Shown here: positions 63,362 through 64,000 of the stretch, in pieces
Layout of the letters: each line of letters opens with the position of its first letter
How positions within the stretch are numbered: the stretch's first letter is position 1
NCBI GenBank assembly: GCA_963785075.1
Contig: CAWATW010000001.1
Coordinates: 1 to 64,000 of the forward strand
Reading direction: 5' to 3'
DNA from: JAOUGY01 sp963785075
GTDB lineage: Bacteria > Actinomycetota > Acidimicrobiia > Spongiisociales > ZC4RG35
DNA length: 64,000 bases
Notes under the pieces: model-generated
Database searches by the model: none
What the model was told of the DNA's origin: nothing
The model's input: the letters and a program-made list of their open reading frames with translations, nothing else
Position numbers and translations under genes: made by a program

Positions 63362-64000
63362 TCACCTGGAAACGGCGATCGCATCGACTGCCACCGTCCC
63401 CGATGCGCCCACGACGAGTGGGTTCACATCCACCGACTGCAGATGCCCACGGAGGGACGCCACCAGATGGGCGAACGCCACAAGGGCGCGCGTGAGCGAA
63501 TCGAGATCGGCCGGGGCATTGCCCCTGACGCCTCGGAGTAGGTGACGCATCTGCAGCCGCTCGATCATGGCCCGAGCTCCTGCTGCGTCGAGTTCGGGCA
63601 GCGAGGTGGTCGCATCGCTCAGCACTTCGATCAGTGTGCCACCTGCACTCACCATCACAACCGGTCCAAACTGCTGATCGTGCACGGCGCCGAAGGCCAC
63701 CTCTATGCCGGTGGAAGCCATCTGCTGCACCACCACGGCCGAGCCGAGGGATGAGAGCGATCGGTACGCCGATCTCACCTGGTCGGCATCGGCGAGATCG
63801 AGATGCACGCCACCGACGTCGGACTTGTGCAGGTGTGCAGTGGTCTTGATTGCGACCGGGTATCCGATCCGGTTCGCTGCGGCGACGGCAGAGTCCTCCG
63901 AGTCGGCGGGCTCCGTCGGGGCCACCGGAACATCGAAGTCGGCAAGCATGGCCAGCGATTCCGCTTCTCCGAGAACGCGGGCCTCGCCGAGGCGAGGGAT
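63362..64000 (-). CDS. ATP-grasp domain of an ADP-forming acyl-CoA synthetase (partial)
   Basis: The minus-strand frame is open to the window edge, so the N-terminus is missing. It reads GYPVAIKTTAHLHKSDVGGVHLDLADADQVRSAY, VVVQQMASTGIEVAFGAVHDQQFGPVVMVSAGG and LQSVDVNPLVV. This is the ATP-grasp_5 part of NDP-forming acetate/acyl-CoA ligases or of related Pat-type acetyltransferases. The nucleotide-binding Lys and the EVxxG-like segment are present. Which of the two enzyme types it is depends on domains outside the window. Confidence 0.85.
   Translation of the reverse strand: MPRLGEARVLGEAESLAMLADFDVPVAPTEPADSEDSAVAAANRIGYPVAIKTTAHLHKSDVGGVHLDLADADQVRSAYRSLSSLGSAVVVQQMASTGIEVAFGAVHDQQFGPVVMVSAGGTLIEVLSDATTSLPELDAAGARAMIERLQMRHLLRGVRGNAPADLDSLTRALVAFAHLVASLRGHLQSVDVNPLVVGASGTVAVDAIAVSR

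Overview
The window is high-GC and its genes look actinobacterial. Several secreted proteins end in copies of a surface-layer-like module of the type 'FCPDDPVTRGQMAAFL', which is abundant in Acidimicrobiia (Ilumatobacter-like organisms). I infer an Acidimicrobiia chromosome; no rRNA or complete tRNA is present to confirm this.

Bases 1 to about 38.8 kb are accessory and heavily rearranged. The left arm (0.3-13 kb, mostly + strand) is a run of hydrolases: a papain-family (C1) peptidase with a lectin/propeller-like tail, overlapped by a chagasin-type (I42) inhibitor of such peptidases; a DUF2235 alpha/beta hydrolase; a five-helix membrane protein; a second C1 peptidase; a broken patatin phospholipase; a broken endonuclease/exonuclease/phosphatase (EEP) protein; and a broken surface-layer-like protein. 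The last two genes, the integration scars and the 3' end of a tyrosine recombinase are present again, inverted, at 23.4-26.2 kb. Further patatin/EEP pieces lie at 29.7-30.3 kb and shuffled scraps of the first C1 gene at 26.2-26.4 kb. Between the inverted arms lie a broken integrase, an IS256-type element split by an IS110-type element, a three-gene membrane/secreted cluster, a lipoprotein, and two small secreted or membrane-anchored proteins. From 26.9 to 34.9 kb there are another surface-layer-like protein, IS3-type elements, a large cysteine-rich secreted protein, a VIT-like membrane protein and an IS256 fragment.

From 35 to 40.5 kb come an FHA-TIR-transmembrane protein, a DUF4097 protein, and a decayed catabolic cluster (FMN hydroxyacid dehydrogenase, Gfo/Idh/MocA oxidoreductase and D-2-hydroxyacid dehydrogenase remnants around an M24 metallopeptidase).

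From 40.5 kb to the end the sequence reads as ordinary chromosome with intact genes. These are a nitrile-hydratase-like pair of unusual architecture, an SDR and a VOC enzyme, a B12-type radical SAM protein, two OmpR-type two-component systems (44.8-46.6 and 49.4-51.1 kb) separated by an alcohol dehydrogenase, a second radical SAM protein and a small membrane protein. They are followed by an enoyl-CoA hydratase/CoA-transferase pair, a PPOX-like protein, a DUF5658 membrane protein, a frameshifted LytR-CpsA-Psr protein, a molybdopterin oxidoreductase, and an arsR-SRPBCC-SRPBCC operon divergent from a third SRPBCC gene across two matching operator-like palindromes. The window ends with a beta-helix exoprotein, a short SpoIIE-type phosphatase domain, a GAF-histidine kinase and a cut-off ATP-grasp acyl-CoA synthetase.

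Single-base frameshifts are concentrated in the first 38 kb and nearly absent afterwards. This favours real gene decay in a mobile region over uniform sequencing error, although local misassembly of the inverted repeats cannot be excluded from the sequence alone.
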